Origin: Vibrio genomosp. F10 str. ZF-129
GTDB taxonomy: Bacteria; Pseudomonadota; Gammaproteobacteria; Enterobacterales; Vibrionaceae
Direction: 5' to 3'
DNA length: 50,000 bases
Assembly (NCBI RefSeq): GCF_000287055.2
Contig: NZ_AJYQ02000051.1
Coordinates: 1-50,000 of the forward strand
The notes below the pieces were generated by a model. The model was not told the DNA's origin. It saw nothing but the letters and a program-made list of their open reading frames with translations, and made no database searches. Shown here piece after piece: positions 1 to 8,676 of the stretch (its first letter is position 1; each line of letters begins with the position of its first letter). A program made the translations under genes and the position numbers.

Positions 1-12
1 GATTGATAGGTT

Positions 13-29
13 TAAATTGTTAAAGAGCG
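13..29 (-). promoter_or_regulatory. boxA antitermination element of an rRNA operon leader
   Basis: Read on the minus strand this is CGCTCTTTAACAATTTA, a close match to the boxA element that recruits the Nus antitermination complex to rRNA transcripts. It lies downstream of two rRNA-type promoters on the same strand, so the 16S gene should begin just left of the window. The neighbouring murI-btuB-trmA order also matches the E. coli rrnB locus. Confidence 0.85.
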
Positions 30-69
30 TCTAGCTTTCGTTCGTTTCCGTCAGTAGCTAGGGGTGCGT

Positions 70-97
70 ATAATACGCTTTGAATCTTTGGAGTCAA
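70..97 (-). promoter_or_regulatory. rRNA operon promoter P2
   Basis: On the minus strand there is a -35 TTGACT (97-92), a 16-base spacer and a -10 TATTAT (75-70). It lies about 100 bases downstream of the P1 promoter and upstream of boxA, which is the usual tandem P1-P2 layout of gammaproteobacterial rRNA operons. Confidence 0.75.
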
Positions 98-172
98 GAG
101 TTAATTTCAAACTCTTTTCCTCTACTGAGCACTCGATGTGATGTTTCTCTCATTCCGTGTCAGTGAGGCGGC

Positions 173-230
173 ATTATAGAGAGGATTAATTTTATGACAA
201 GGTTTTTTTATAAAATAAAATTCGTTCGCT
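173..230 (-). promoter_or_regulatory. rRNA operon promoter P1 with UP element
   Basis: On the minus strand: -35 TTGTCA (200-195), a 16-base spacer and -10 TATAAT (178-173), followed by a G/C discriminator (GCCGCC) as in stringently controlled rRNA promoters. An A/T tract immediately upstream (about 201-230) looks like an UP element. Transcription runs leftward out of the window. Confidence 0.8.
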
Positions 231-392
231 TAAAAAGCCACCAGCCTCACTAATATTGAATAAAATTTCAACATTTGAGTCATGTCACATCATTATATTG
301 GTAAAATTCAACACATGTACGTAAGATTCATGTGTCTATTTTGTTAACGATAGACGTAACTCTCTCTTATTAATTGAAATGTAGTATTCAAT

Positions 393-845
393 ATGAACTC
401 TAATAAATCGATCTTAATGGTAGTCGCCGTTGCAGTTATTGGCTCTGTCATCCTTTATCTAGTAGATATTCCATCTATATTCGCCTTCCTTATCGGTGTT
501 TGTGCTTCTGCTCTTATCTTTAAACCTTCTAACACTGACACGGAAATTTCTGAAACTTCTTCTCCTTCAACACAAACTCTTTATGTAGGCAACTTACCTT
601 ATAAAGCAAATGAAGCACATGTTAGGGAACTTTTTTCTAAGCATGGTGAGGTTTTTGCCGTACGCCTAATGAAAGACAAGCGCACGGGTAAACGCCGAGG
701 GTTTGGTTTTGTGGTTGTGGCATCAAGCGATGTTAATTCAACTATCGACGCACTCAACGACCAAGATTACATGCAACGTACTTTGAAAGTCAGAGTAGCA
801 AACGATCCTAAACACCCTGAAAACGAAGACATTGGACAGGACTAA
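393..845 (+). CDS. Membrane-anchored RRM RNA-binding protein
   Basis: A 150-residue protein with an RNA recognition motif in its C-terminal half. RNP2 is LYVGNL (residues 63-68) and RNP1 is RGFGFVVV (102-109), with the aromatic residues that stack on RNA. The first 43 residues hold two hydrophobic segments (about 7-23 and 28-43), so the RRM is probably tethered to the inner membrane. A Ser/Thr-rich linker (48-61) joins the halves. It is transcribed divergently from the rRNA operon and its last 38 bases overlap the 3' end of murI on the other strand. No clear Shine-Dalgarno precedes the ATG. The family is known in Vibrio, but I know of no defined RNA target. Confidence 0.85.
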   Translation: MNSNKSILMVVAVAVIGSVILYLVDIPSIFAFLIGVCASALIFKPSNTDTEISETSSPSTQTLYVGNLPYKANEAHVRELFSKHGEVFAVRLMKDKRTGKRRGFGFVVVASSDVNSTIDALNDQDYMQRTLKVRVANDPKHPENEDIGQD

Positions 846-1608
846 ACCCAAGTTCTTTTAATGCAGTATTTAGTGCGCTTTCATCTAATGGCGGCGCACT
901 ACTCCAAACCTCTTGCTGACCTTCATAGCTATTTCCAGTTTCTACATTCAACAGTGACTTCAACCTTCTAGCAATAGCTTCTCCTGAATCCACTAAGATA
1001 ACGCTATTACCTAGCACTTGGGCTATTTCCTGCTTAATCAGAGGAAAATGGGTGCAGCCTAGAACAGCCACATCGATATGCCCAATGAGTGGGGCAATGA
1101 TTTGCGCCAACGCCTCCAAATTGACTTCTTTTCCTCTGAGTTTTGTTTCTGCCATTTCCACCAGTAACGTGGAACCTAACATCTCAACACGAGTGTCACT
1201 TGAAAAGCTTCGAACAAGATCCTTTGTATATTCGCGAGTAATGGTTGCAGGTGTAGCAATAAGCCCTACTGCTTTTTTCGCCAATAAGGAAGCTGGTTTA
1301 ATGGCCGGAACGACGCCAACGACGGGAATTACTAATTTTTTTCTTAATGCGGGTAGGACGATGGTGCTTGCTGTGTTGCAAGCGATAACAACCGCATCGA
1401 CATGGTGGTTTTCTACAAAGTTCGATATCAGCGTGTCGACTCTCTCAATGAGTACCTCTTGAGTGAGCTCCCCATAGGGATAAGCCTCATTGTCAAAAAG
1501 ATACGTACAATTTACTTGTGGCAAGAGAGTTTTGATTTCTTGATAGACAGATAGCCCGCCAACACCGGAATCAAAAATAAGGACTGCAGGATGGTTTTGA
1601 TTCAACAC
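808..1608 (-). CDS. murI: Glutamate racemase
   Basis: Interconverts L- and D-glutamate in the cytoplasm, supplying D-Glu for peptidoglycan. The 266 residues carry the family signatures: FDSGVGG near residue 12, YPYG at 43-46, and the two catalytic cysteines in ACNTAS (Cys77) and GCTHFP (Cys185). The start is probably the GTG at 1608, nine bases after an AGGA; the adjoining TTG is an alternative. The gene follows the PP-loop gene by 30 bases and is probably co-transcribed with it. In E. coli murI directly follows btuB and precedes rrnB, and that arrangement is kept here apart from the inserted PP-loop gene. Confidence 0.97.
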   Translation of the reverse strand: MLNQNHPAVLIFDSGVGGLSVYQEIKTLLPQVNCTYLFDNEAYPYGELTQEVLIERVDTLISNFVENHHVDAVVIACNTASTIVLPALRKKLVIPVVGVVPAIKPASLLAKKAVGLIATPATITREYTKDLVRSFSSDTRVEMLGSTLLVEMAETKLRGKEVNLEALAQIIAPLIGHIDVAVLGCTHFPLIKQEIAQVLGNSVILVDSGEAIARRLKSLLNVETGNSYEGQQEVWSSAPPLDESALNTALKELGFSPVQCLRFQGV

Positions 1609-1638
1609 ACGATAGATTCCTAAATTCGAACCCGATGA

Positions 1639-2325
1639 TCATACCTGCTCTTTCCGATTTGGCAATGCGATTGCGTTATACCTTTGATAGCTGAATCGCT
1701 CATCGTGATCAATGTGTTGCAATTCGAGCTCAATTCTTCCGCTAAAGCAGGGCGCCTCTGTGACTAATGTATGGAACTCCCCATTTTCACCACAAGGATC
1801 GATGCTTTGAGGTAAATCTTCCAAAAACGTTTCGTTATAGATTCGCCCGCAAAAATCTCTAGAAAGACGCTCGCCATCAATCGTGATTAACGACGTTACT
1901 ATGTTTCTTTGAATAATTTCTTGAGCCAGTAATTGAGATGAATCCCCCATTAATGGGAAAACACATTGCCATCCTTGTGGTTCTATATAACTTCTGCGGT
2001 ATTCCGCAATACCATTACAGAACATATCACCAAAGGCGACTGCCTCGATCGACAGTTTGGATTCTTTTAGGCCATTAATCACCGTACTTTGGTAAATGTC
2101 GTTGCTAGGAAATACGCAAGGCAGCTCGATAGTAATTAATGGCAAACCGATTAAATCTGCCTGCATTTGGACAACATCTAGAGGTGTTGCCTGAAACGGA
2201 ACGTCGTTATTTACATGAGTTGTATATAAGGCAACAACTTGATACTTAGGATTTTCTAGAAGGCGTAATAAAGTCAGTGTTGAATCCTTTCCGCTCGACC
2301 AGCTTATGACTACGTTCTTTTTCAT
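1639..2325 (-). CDS. PP-loop ATP-binding protein, DUF71/COG2102 family (B12-associated subgroup)
   Basis: A 228-residue protein with an N-terminal PP-loop SWSSGKDS (residues 8-15), the adenylate-binding signature of the ATP_bind_4/DUF71 fold (adenine nucleotide alpha hydrolase superfamily). Eukaryotic members are diphthine-ammonia ligases. Bacteria lack diphthamide, and comparative genomics has linked a bacterial subgroup to cobalamin salvage because of its proximity to btuB. Here it lies directly between btuB and murI, behind the cobalamin riboswitch but after a terminator hairpin at 2344-2363. The substrate is unknown. The B12 role is inferred from context. Confidence 0.8.
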   Translation of the reverse strand: MKKNVVISWSSGKDSTLTLLRLLENPKYQVVALYTTHVNNDVPFQATPLDVVQMQADLIGLPLITIELPCVFPSNDIYQSTVINGLKESKLSIEAVAFGDMFCNGIAEYRRSYIEPQGWQCVFPLMGDSSQLLAQEIIQRNIVTSLITIDGERLSRDFCGRIYNETFLEDLPQSIDPCGENGEFHTLVTEAPCFSGRIELELQHIDHDERFSYQRYNAIALPNRKEQV

Positions 2326-2343
2326 ATGAAGTTACCCAGCAAT

Positions 2344-2363
2344 AAAAAACCGCCCGAAGGCGG
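2344..2363 (-). terminator. Intrinsic terminator after btuB
   Basis: On the minus strand: CCGCC, a TTCG tetraloop, GGCGG and then six T. It lies between the btuB stop and the PP-loop gene start (2325), so it should limit downstream expression to readthrough. Confidence 0.85.
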
Positions 2364-2372
2364 CTTAAGCAT

Positions 2373-4190
2373 TTAGAATTGATACGTTAGGTTTGCGAAG
2401 TATCTGCGTTCTGGGGCATTGTAACCCAAACTAGTTTGGTACTTCTCATTCGTTAAGTTATCAATACGGCCACGGATCACTAGCTCAGATGAAATCCAAT
2501 ACCCTAGTGATACATCCCATAGACTGACGGACGGTAAAATATTTTCTGGGCTGTACGTTTCATTAGGGTTGCCCAACCTATCCCCTGTATAGGTATAAAT
2601 TAAATTCACATCGAAATCTTGGTAAGAAGCATCCATTAACCACTTGTAATTTTGATCTGCGCGCTTTGCTAACTTATTACCTTTTGAATCTTTATGATCT
2701 TTAAATTCCGCGGTTACAGTATGATTAACGATCCATGTTTGAAAACGACCGGTAATCTCTAGGCCTTGTAATTCAGCATCCACATTTTGTGGGTACCACC
2801 AAGGGCTACCTTGATACCAAATAATAAGATTATCGACTTCATTATCATATGCTGTAACGTCTAGACTGAAGATATCGAAATCGCCTGTGTATCCAATTTC
2901 TCGATTATTCGCTTCTTCCGGTTTCAAATCAGGGTTCGTTGTCAAATCAGAGTAACTCGGGGCTTTGAATGATGTACCAGCCGTCGCCCTAACTGAATGA
3001 GCAGACGTTAAATGGTAACGCGCTCCGATTGACCAAGTGGTGTGATTATCATAGGTGTCATGTTTATCATTACGAACGCTACCTGCTAGGTGGAGATCAC
3101 CAAAATTCATATCAGTAGAAGCATACGCGCCCGTTGTATCCCTAGATTCTCCCGCTAGTTTATCTGGTGAACCGTAGGATAAAGCATCATCATTTAACTT
3201 TTCTCTTCGCCAATCAGCACCAGCGCCTATTGAAACATTTTCAGAAATATCGTATTGATTTAAGAATTGTAGATTAGTGAGATCTATTGTCTTTTTACTA
3301 CTCGCATTATCTTTCCCATCAGCTTGGGAATAATCAAGACTTTCAATGGATTGCTGATTTGCTCTTAGTATTGAATTTAAGCTGTTGCCTACATACGCTA
3401 ACTCACCAGTAATGCTCAAATTTTCAGTGTAGCCATACTTTTTACCGAATGAGTCATACTCAGCTAAGCTGTCGTACCAACGCACTGATGCTGTGCCGGT
3501 CAATTGTTCATTAATATCTTGAGAATAAGCAGCGAATAAATTTTGACTTTCATAGCCATAATTCAAATCGGTTGCTGGATCCTTAATGTCATAACCATCC
3601 GTTTCTTCAAAGCCACCCGCTAACTTTAATGTACCGCCATGAGCAAACGTTCTAGTTGTAGCAAAGTTCGCTTCTTTTTGAGCATCACTGCCTGCACCAA
3701 CAGAAACTGTTGTCGATTCCGAAGTGTCACCCGAAGCCGTAATAACGTTAATCACACCAGCAATAGCGTCTGACCCATAAAGCGCTCCACCAGAACCGCG
3801 AATAACTTCAACCCTTTCGATAATTCCTACAGGGATATGATTAAAACTAATGCCACCAGCAGCAGAATCGATTCGAATCCCATCGATGAGAAAAAGAACC
3901 TGGTCACTGTTGTAACCTCTCATAAAGACTGAGGCATTGTGGCCACGCCCACCATTTTGAGAAACCTCAATCCCTGGAACTCTTTTAAGAACATCGACTA
4001 AGGATTTGGCTTGAGTGACTTCAATTTCTTGTTTCGAAATCACGGTTGTCGATGCGATAACATCGCTTAGTGGCTGCTCAAAACGGTTTGCCGTCACAAC
4101 CATGGTCTCATCGACTTGTTGTTCTGCATAAGAAAGAGAGGCGTGCGTGGTTAGCGATGCTACAGCGATCGCTAGAATAGATTTGTTCAT
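2373..4190 (-). CDS. btuB: Vitamin B12 TonB-dependent outer-membrane receptor
   Basis: Imports cobalamin across the outer membrane using TonB energy. The 605-residue precursor has a signal peptide (about 1-22, ending SYA), a TonB box (DETMVVTA, about 27-34), then a plug domain with the receptor sequence RVEVIRGSGGALYGSDAIAG. A long beta-barrel follows and ends with the terminal aromatic QF typical of outer-membrane proteins. The length matches E. coli BtuB (about 614). It is preceded by a cobalamin riboswitch, which fixes the identity and predicts repression when B12 is plentiful. Confidence 0.96.
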   Translation of the reverse strand: MNKSILAIAVASLTTHASLSYAEQQVDETMVVTANRFEQPLSDVIASTTVISKQEIEVTQAKSLVDVLKRVPGIEVSQNGGRGHNASVFMRGYNSDQVLFLIDGIRIDSAAGGISFNHIPVGIIERVEVIRGSGGALYGSDAIAGVINVITASGDTSESTTVSVGAGSDAQKEANFATTRTFAHGGTLKLAGGFEETDGYDIKDPATDLNYGYESQNLFAAYSQDINEQLTGTASVRWYDSLAEYDSFGKKYGYTENLSITGELAYVGNSLNSILRANQQSIESLDYSQADGKDNASSKKTIDLTNLQFLNQYDISENVSIGAGADWRREKLNDDALSYGSPDKLAGESRDTTGAYASTDMNFGDLHLAGSVRNDKHDTYDNHTTWSIGARYHLTSAHSVRATAGTSFKAPSYSDLTTNPDLKPEEANNREIGYTGDFDIFSLDVTAYDNEVDNLIIWYQGSPWWYPQNVDAELQGLEITGRFQTWIVNHTVTAEFKDHKDSKGNKLAKRADQNYKWLMDASYQDFDVNLIYTYTGDRLGNPNETYSPENILPSVSLWDVSLGYWISSELVIRGRIDNLTNEKYQTSLGYNAPERRYFANLTYQF

Positions 4191-4254
4191 TATGTTGTTT
4201 GTCCTAAATCGCGAAAATCCTTCCGAGCATTGATATCATTATCAAATGTGTTTC

Positions 4255-4440
4255 TCGGCTACTGGCAGGTATTCGGACTTAAGAGCATGGTTTTCACCGC
4301 CTAGTACTCGACTTCCCATACTTTCTAGTACAGTGTCTGATGAGCCTTCGTTCTCTTTTACCGCTGCGCGTCAGTTCTGGATTTACACCAGATTCCCTTT
4401 TCAGCCATCTATACATCTAAATGGCACCAGTTCGGTGAGG
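4255..4440 (-). ncRNA. Cobalamin riboswitch upstream of btuB
   Basis: On the minus strand the spacer before btuB contains the hallmarks of the AdoCbl riboswitch. These are GGTGCC near 4428-4423, AAAAGGGAATCTGGTG followed by AAATCCAG near 4405-4375, the ACTGACGCGCAGCGGTAA core near 4374-4357, and the B12 box AAGTCCGAATACCTGCC at 4280-4264. The order and spacing fit the class. About 65 bases separate the B12 box from the btuB ATG, enough for an expression platform that sequesters the ribosome-binding site. Boundaries are approximate. Confidence 0.95.
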
Positions 4441-4603
4441 ATATTATTCGTCTCTCTGAGTTTTGTCTAGATAAAGATAACCATAAGCTATAGTTTTATG
4501 GACTATAAACACCACAAGGCTCATTCATCACTGGACATGTGGTTTAGATTGAATAAAATCTGCGCTCTTTCTTAGAATGCACCGTACCGATAAAGGCAAT
4601 ACC

Positions 4604-5713
4604 ATGGCGAGTCTTGATGTAAACCCTGAACACTATCAACAACAATTGGCCGAAAAGACAGAACGCCTTACCCAAATGTTTGCACCGTATAACGTGCCTG
4701 ATCTGGAAGTCTTTGAGTCACCGGATCAACACTACCGTATGCGCGCAGAGTTTCGTGTTTGGCACCAAGGCGAAGACATGTACTACGTGATGTTCAATCA
4801 AGAAACCAAGGAAAAATATCGCGTTGATCAATTTCCCGCAGCCAGTCGCTTAATCAATGATTTAATGCCTTTGCTGATTGATGCTATGAAAGGAAATGAA
4901 GCGCTGCGTCATAAGTTATTTCAGGTGGACTTTCTTTCAACACTCAGCGGTGAAATTTTGGTTTCACTGCTCTACCACCGTCAACTCGATGATGCTTGGA
5001 CAGAACAAGCCAAAGCACTCAAGCAACGTTTGAATGATGAAGGGTTTAATCTCAACCTTATCGGCCGAGCTCGTAAGATGAAAATCGTATTAGATCGCGA
5101 TTATGTTATCGAGAAGCTCGATGTAAACGGCCAAAGTTATATTTACCAACAGGTTGAAAACAGTTTCACTCAGCCTAACGGAAAGGTCGCTGAGAAAATG
5201 TTGGAATGGGCGACAGACTGCACCCAAGACAGTCACGGCGATCTTCTCGAACTTTATTGTGGTAACGGTAACTTCTCACTGGCTCTTGCTAAAAACTTTG
5301 AACGTGTTCTTGCAACCGAGCTTGCTATGCCTTCGGTTGTCTCTGCTCAATACAACATTGCCGCAAATGACATCGATAATGTGCAAATCATTCGCATGTC
5401 AGCCGAAGATTTTACAGAAGCTATGCAAGGTAAACGCGAGTTTCGTCGTTTAAAACAAGCCAACGTCGATCTCAGTAGCTATAACTGCAATACCATCTTC
5501 GTTGATCCCCCTCGTTCAGGGATGGATGTTGATACGTGTAAAATGGTGCAAGGCTATGAGCGTATCCTTTATATCTCATGTAACCCAGAAACCTTAAAAG
5601 AGAATCTCGATATTCTTAGCCAAACACATAACGTGACGCGTTTTGCTCTGTTCGATCAGTTTCCTTACACCCACCACATGGAAGCGGGTGTGTTACTGGA
5701 ACGCAAAGCATAG
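4604..5713 (+). CDS. trmA: tRNA (uracil-54-C5)-methyltransferase
   Basis: Makes m5U54 (ribothymidine) in the T-loop of tRNAs using SAM. The frame is open from 4577, but I choose the ATG at 4604 (protein [14 protein letters not shown]...), giving 369 residues against 366 in E. coli. The SAM-binding motif is [15 protein letters not shown], the DPPRSGMD loop follows, and the catalytic nucleophile lies in YISCNPETL (Cys326), with the general base Glu360 in MEAGVLLE. It is divergent from btuB and convergent with yijD, separated by a bidirectional terminator. Confidence 0.97.
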   Translation: MASLDVNPEHYQQQLAEKTERLTQMFAPYNVPDLEVFESPDQHYRMRAEFRVWHQGEDMYYVMFNQETKEKYRVDQFPAASRLINDLMPLLIDAMKGNEALRHKLFQVDFLSTLSGEILVSLLYHRQLDDAWTEQAKALKQRLNDEGFNLNLIGRARKMKIVLDRDYVIEKLDVNGQSYIYQQVENSFTQPNGKVAEKMLEWATDCTQDSHGDLLELYCGNGNFSLALAKNFERVLATELAMPSVVSAQYNIAANDIDNVQIIRMSAEDFTEAMQGKREFRRLKQANVDLSSYNCNTIFVDPPRSGMDVDTCKMVQGYERILYISCNPETLKENLDILSQTHNVTRFALFDQFPYTHHMEAGVLLERKA

Positions 5714-5750
5714 ATTCCGTTCATGGATCCGGCGGGTTTTCGCCTGATAT

Positions 5751-5780
5751 AAAAAAACGAGCCGTTTGGCTCGTTTTTTT
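5751..5780. terminator. Bidirectional terminator between trmA and yijD
   Basis: A perfect 13-base inverted repeat, AAAAAAACGAGCC / GGCTCGTTTTTTT with a GTTT loop. It has T-runs on both strands, so it can end trmA and yijD transcripts. Confidence 0.9.
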
Positions 5781-5821
5781 ATAACTCTCAAATATAAGTC
5801 TAAAAACTTCTGTCTAAAAAT

Positions 5822-6211
5822 CTAAGTTGGCTTACCAATAAAGCCCAGTTTTTTACCTATCCAAAGCATGAGTAACATCACCACGACAATGGCAAACAAG
5901 TTAGAACCGGCATCTGGGTGTTGTGCTTTCACAAAGGCAGAGTGACCAAACCCACCCACAAAGAAACACGCTAAACCGACCAATGGGATATCTTCTGAGA
6001 CTGGGTGGCGCAGATATTCTTGATAGAGTGCCTGTACCGATAATACGAGCGCAATGATCGGGAAAATAGAAAAGCTCACTTCGCTCATCGTCATCCAAGA
6101 CAACAATGCATCACCGCACATGCCTGCAACCAGCGCTAATACTAACGTTTTTCGTTCTGAGCCGCGGTCTAAGTGAACACCCGGCTCCATTCCATTTTCT
6201 GAATTTGACAT
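5822..6211 (-). CDS. yijD: YijD-family inner-membrane protein
   Basis: A 129-residue protein with about four hydrophobic segments (roughly residues 24-42, 45-63, 75-92 and 101-118), matching the small YijD/DUF1422 family of unknown function. Its start codon overlaps the fabR stop, and the fabR-yijD pair is conserved in E. coli. That implies translational coupling and a possible envelope-lipid link, but no activity can be read from the sequence. Confidence 0.88.
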   Translation of the reverse strand: MSNSENGMEPGVHLDRGSERKTLVLALVAGMCGDALLSWMTMSEVSFSIFPIIALVLSVQALYQEYLRHPVSEDIPLVGLACFFVGGFGHSAFVKAQHPDAGSNLFAIVVVMLLMLWIGKKLGFIGKPT

Positions 6212-6852
6212 TAATCCTCCCTGCTTTTTGTTCGCTTTCTCTCTCGCTCTTTGCGATACCAGAATGCCCCTTTTGCAATCATTCTTAGCTGCATAATCAA
6301 ACGTTCAGCAAGCTCATCTCGTTCACGTGCCGACAAATCCAGCACTTCAGCACCGGAGCTAAAGACCAACGTCACCGATGCTTGCGCTTGAGTCTGTGCT
6401 TCTTCTTTGCTCATTCCAGTACTGGTTAAATATTCGGTTAGCTCTGCCGCGAAATGTTCAATTTCTCTGGCAACGGCAGTACGAAAATCAAAAGATGTTC
6501 CCGAACGCTCTCTTAATAATAAACGAAAAACATTGGGGCTACTTTCAATAAATTCCATAAATGTTTCAACCGAAGTGCGAATCACGCTTCCTTCGGTTGC
6601 AATCCGCTGACGAGCTTGTCGCATCAACTGACGGAGCAACAAGCCGCCCTCATCGACCATGGTTAAGCCTAACTCATCCATATCTTTAAAATGACGATAA
6701 AAGGACGTAGGCGCGATACCGGCTTCTCGAGCAACTTCTCTTAAACTTAAATTAGAAAAACTTCTATCAGCACTCAACTGACTGAATGCCGCGTCAATCA
6801 GTGATCGGCGAGTTTTCTCTTTTTGCTGTGCGCGAATTCCTAGCGATTTCAT
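6211..6852 (-). CDS. fabR: TetR-family repressor of unsaturated fatty acid synthesis
   Basis: FabR represses fabA/fabB in response to the saturation state of the acyl pool. The protein has 213 residues. A TetR helix-turn-helix occupies about residues 12-55 ([25 protein letters not shown]) and a C-terminal ligand domain follows. The last about 15 residues are strongly basic ([14 protein letters not shown]). It is divergent from sthA and overlaps yijD, the same order as in E. coli, which supports the orthology. Confidence 0.95.
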   Translation of the reverse strand: MKSLGIRAQQKEKTRRSLIDAAFSQLSADRSFSNLSLREVAREAGIAPTSFYRHFKDMDELGLTMVDEGGLLLRQLMRQARQRIATEGSVIRTSVETFMEFIESSPNVFRLLLRERSGTSFDFRTAVAREIEHFAAELTEYLTSTGMSKEEAQTQAQASVTLVFSSGAEVLDLSARERDELAERLIMQLRMIAKGAFWYRKERERKRTKSRED

Positions 6853-7161
6853 GATTGGACTACTTTGGTCATTATCTTATCCACCTTACTATAACGCGAA
6901 GCGACGTTACTCATAAACCCAATATTCAACTAAAATCTTACGTCGCCAGGAAAGGTATCCTTACTCATAAACCTCTGAGTATCAATAACCTCGTAGGGCA
7001 TCTTATAAAATAAAGTGTATAAGCGACGCCATTCTCATGCTGTTTTTAGATCTACGTCCGTGATCTCTTCGACCCTCTAGTATCGAATATATTTACCTAT
7101 CTGTAATATGCGTTAAAATCTCGCTACAGCAATGTAAAAAAATATAACAAGGAAGAGATCT
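6853..7161. other. Divergent fabR-sthA regulatory spacer with repeats
   Basis: A 309-base spacer without a gene. It holds an exact 13-base direct repeat TTACTCATAAACC (6907-6919 and 6961-6973) and a 7-base inverted repeat GCGACGT (6901-6907) / ACGTCGC (6940-6946). Both lie closer to fabR and could be regulator sites. An AAGGAAG ribosome-binding site precedes the sthA ATG. Confidence 0.5.
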
Positions 7162-8562
7162 ATGACGCAGAGCAACCACTTTGATGTAATTGTTATCGGT
7201 AGTGGCCCTGGTGGTGAAGGTGCAGCTATGGGATTAACTAAAGCGGGGCTCAATGTCGCTATCATAGAAAAAGAGAGCAGTGTCGGTGGGGGTTGTACAC
7301 ACTGGGGAACCATCCCATCTAAAGCCCTTCGACATGCCGTAAGTCGCATTATTGAGTTCAATAGTAATCCCCTCTTTTGCCACAACAACAGCAGCATTCA
7401 TTCGACCTTCTCTAATATTTTAAACCATGCTAAGTCTGTGATCGATAAGCAAACTCGGCTTAGACAAGGCTTCTACGACAGAAATGATTGTACCTTAATT
7501 TTTGGTACGGCAGAGTTCTCAGGTGAGCATTCCGTCAATGTGACTCAAGCTGATGGTACCGTCGAAACATACACCGCCGATAAATTTGTCATCGCGACTG
7601 GCTCGCGCCCATACCAACCGAGTGATGTCGACTTTACCCATCAACGTATTTATGACAGCGATTCAATTTTAAGCCTAGAGCACGACCCTCGCCATATCAT
7701 CATTTACGGTGCTGGCGTTATTGGTTGTGAATATGCTTCCATCTTTAGAGGGCTTGGCGTTAAAACCGATCTGATAAACACCCGTGACCGCCTGTTGTCT
7801 TTTCTGGACAATGAAACGTCTGATGCCCTCTCATATCACTTCTGGAATAGCGGTGTTGTGATCCGAAATGACGAGACATTCGAGAAAATTGAACCTACCG
7901 ACGATGGTGTCATTGTTCATCTTGAGTCTGGAAAGAAAATGCGCGCCGATTGTTTACTGTATGCCAATGGCCGAACGGGCAATACGGATAAATTGAATTT
8001 AGACGCAGTTGGCTTAGCGGCGGATTCTCGTGGCCAAGTTTCGGTAAACAGCAATTACCAAACCAGTATTAACCATGTCTATGCGGTCGGGGATGTTATT
8101 GGTTATCCAAGCCTAGCGAGCGCGGCCTATGATCAAGGCCGATTTGTGGCCCAAGCGATTACGCAAGGACAAGCTTCTGGATATTTAATTGAAGATATTC
8201 CAACAGGCATTTATACCATTCCAGAAATCAGTTCTGTGGGTAAAACCGAGCAAGAGCTTACCGCAGCGAAAGTGCCGTATGAAGTCGGTAGAGCCTCGTT
8301 CAAGCATCTCGCTCGAGCTCAAATTGCAGGAAAAGATATCGGTAGCTTAAAAATACTCTTCCACCGAGAGACAAAAGCCATTTTGGGTATTCATTGTTTT
8401 GGTGAGCGTGCTGCTGAAATTATCCACATTGGACAGGCAATTATGGAACAGAAGGGGCCTGCCAATACCATTGAATACTTCGTCAATACGACATTCAATT
8501 ACCCGACAATGGCTGAAGCATACCGTGTGGCTGCGCTTAACGGGTTGAATCGATTGTTTTAG
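7162..8562 (+). CDS. sthA: Soluble pyridine nucleotide transhydrogenase
   Basis: An FAD flavoprotein that transfers reducing equivalents between NADPH and NAD+ in the cytoplasm. The 466 residues start with an FAD dinucleotide-binding motif ([10 protein letters not shown]). [13 protein letters not shown] follows, the STH signature in which the second redox cysteine of glutathione reductases is replaced by Thr. A second Rossmann motif is at [15 protein letters not shown], the FAD motif YAVGDVIG comes later, and the C-terminal dimer domain is complete. A strong ribosome-binding site fixes the start. It is divergent from fabR as in E. coli. Confidence 0.97.
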   Translation: MTQSNHFDVIVIGSGPGGEGAAMGLTKAGLNVAIIEKESSVGGGCTHWGTIPSKALRHAVSRIIEFNSNPLFCHNNSSIHSTFSNILNHAKSVIDKQTRLRQGFYDRNDCTLIFGTAEFSGEHSVNVTQADGTVETYTADKFVIATGSRPYQPSDVDFTHQRIYDSDSILSLEHDPRHIIIYGAGVIGCEYASIFRGLGVKTDLINTRDRLLSFLDNETSDALSYHFWNSGVVIRNDETFEKIEPTDDGVIVHLESGKKMRADCLLYANGRTGNTDKLNLDAVGLAADSRGQVSVNSNYQTSINHVYAVGDVIGYPSLASAAYDQGRFVAQAITQGQASGYLIEDIPTGIYTIPEISSVGKTEQELTAAKVPYEVGRASFKHLARAQIAGKDIGSLKILFHRETKAILGIHCFGERAAEIIHIGQAIMEQKGPANTIEYFVNTTFNYPTMAEAYRVAALNGLNRLF

Positions 8563-8652
8563 CCTTATGTGTAAATCTCTCAAAACATGTCACGTCACTA
8601 AAGCCAATGACGGTTGCGAATAGCAGAGACTAGAAACAGAAACAAAGTAAAA

Positions 8653-8676
8653 CCGCAGATCTTATTCTGCGGTTTT
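8653..8676. terminator. Terminator shared by sthA and the dinF-like gene
   Basis: CCGCAG (8653-8658) and CTGCGG (8667-8672) pair around ATCTTATT and are followed by TTTTTT on the plus strand. The minus side has TTTT. The stem overlaps the stop codon of the MATE gene on the minus strand. Confidence 0.8.

Noticed and set aside
1..60. A tRNA or the 16S gene itself at the left edge
   Set aside because: Only leader sequence with boxA is visible; mature 16S should begin beyond the window.
1052..1462. 136-codon open frame antisense to murI
   Set aside because: murI on the other strand is unambiguous; this is a shadow frame.
4246..4470. 74-codon open frame on the plus strand
   Set aside because: It lies over the cobalamin riboswitch on the other strand and resembles no protein.
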